The position numbers and the translations under genes were made by a program. 5,956 nt of DNA from Sphingomonadales bacterium (GTDB lineage: Bacteria; Pseudomonadota; Alphaproteobacteria; Sphingomonadales; Sphingomonadaceae): assembly GCA_013298745.1 (NCBI GenBank), contig JAAFIT010000170.1:1-5956 (forward strand). The letters are read 5' to 3'. Below, piece after piece: positions 5,638 to 5,956 of this stretch; within the stretch, counting starts at the first letter, position 1, and each line of letters begins with the position of its first letter. The notes beneath the pieces are model-generated. The model was given only the letters and a program-made list of their open reading frames with translations, did no database searches and had not been told where the DNA came from.

Positions 5638-5956
5638 TCAGGTGGTGATGATCTCGACATCCATTCGGCTCAATCGGTCATAGAGCAGCGCCTGACGCTT
5701 CAGCGGCCACCAGTCATACAGGAAAATGTTGGTCGGGTGCCAAAGCGCCACCCAGGCACCGATGACGAAGCTGTCGGCGATGATCTGGGCGTAATGGGCA
5801 TTGCGAAACGCGGTGCTCAACCAGTCACCGACCGTGATGGCGACGGCCACAAAGGCGATGCCGATGATGAGGCTGATGCGGCCATCGTGGAACAGGCGGT
5901 TGAGTTGCCGGCGCTTGTCGGCGGCGAGGCGGCGGAAGTTTTCGCACAGGGCTGCC
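5638..5956 (-). CDS. Orphan membrane protein, C-terminal part (5' end outside window)
   Basis: The minus-strand frame is open from the window edge to a TGA at 5638-5640, giving about 105 residues of a protein whose start is not seen. The visible beginning is a charged, helical, arginine-rich stretch (ENFRRLAADKRRQLNRLF), followed by two membrane segments: ISLIIGIAFVAVAITVGDWL and IIADSFVIGAWVALWHPTNI. The end is amphipathic and cytosolic in character, with an aromatic FLYDWWPLKRQ motif and then LYDRLSRMDVEI. This tail looks like that of small conserved alphaproteobacterial membrane proteins of unknown role, but I cannot name a family. A GTG at 5850 could be taken as a start, but the frame and coding character continue upstream of it. 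It converges on the amidohydrolase with only three bases between the stops. Confidence 0.75.
   Translation of the reverse strand, partial: AALCENFRRLAADKRRQLNRLFHDGRISLIIGIAFVAVAITVGDWLSTAFRNAHYAQIIADSFVIGAWVALWHPTNIFLYDWWPLKRQALLYDRLSRMDVEIITT

Overview
The window looks like chromosomal DNA from an alphaproteobacterium, most likely a sphingomonad. This is inferred from the high GC content with GC-ending codons, an alphaproteobacterial-style type A RNase P RNA, and a methylmalonyl-CoA epimerase whose motifs match alphaproteobacterial versions. No mobile element, CRISPR array, phage gene or tRNA was seen. The species assignment is an inference.

Layout. Positions 1-1185 (+) hold the C-terminal ~394 codons of the DNA helicase RecG, entering just after where its Walker A motif should lie. 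A visibly less GC-rich stretch follows (about 1186-1830), with a stem-loop and a small gene for an orphan lipoprotein (1355-1669, +). Next, on the minus strand, is the RNase P RNA gene rnpB (about 1923-2311), closed by a perfect 14-bp P1 helix and followed downstream by several stem-loops. Divergent from rnpB, after a region with a perfect inverted repeat and a chain of tiny ATGA-overlapping ORFs, lies a 58-residue protein resembling the DUF465/YdcH family (2551-2727, +). It converges, across a strong palindromic stem-loop, on two minus-strand genes: an HdeD-like six-helix membrane protein (2815-3426) and methylmalonyl-CoA epimerase (3487-3936). A 67-base divergent intergenic region carrying a 14-bp operator-like palindrome separates the epimerase from a plus-strand pair: a four-helix membrane protein resembling DUF1761 (4004-4390) and an exported metal-dependent amidohydrolase (4402-5634). 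The last gene, minus strand and cut by the window edge, encodes an orphan membrane protein (5638-5956).

How the genes relate. Most are single housekeeping or accessory units rather than one pathway: recombination/replication-fork repair (RecG), tRNA 5' maturation (RNase P), propionyl/methylmalonyl-CoA metabolism (epimerase), membrane stress (HdeD-like, inferred) and peptide or cyclic-amide hydrolysis in the cell envelope (amidohydrolase, inferred). The only clear same-strand close pair is 4004-4390 with 4402-5634. I see no convincing new defence or mobile system. The most interesting unexplained signals are the ATGA-linked mini-ORF chain before the DUF465-like gene, the palindromes in the two divergent promoter regions, and the structured rnpB trailer.
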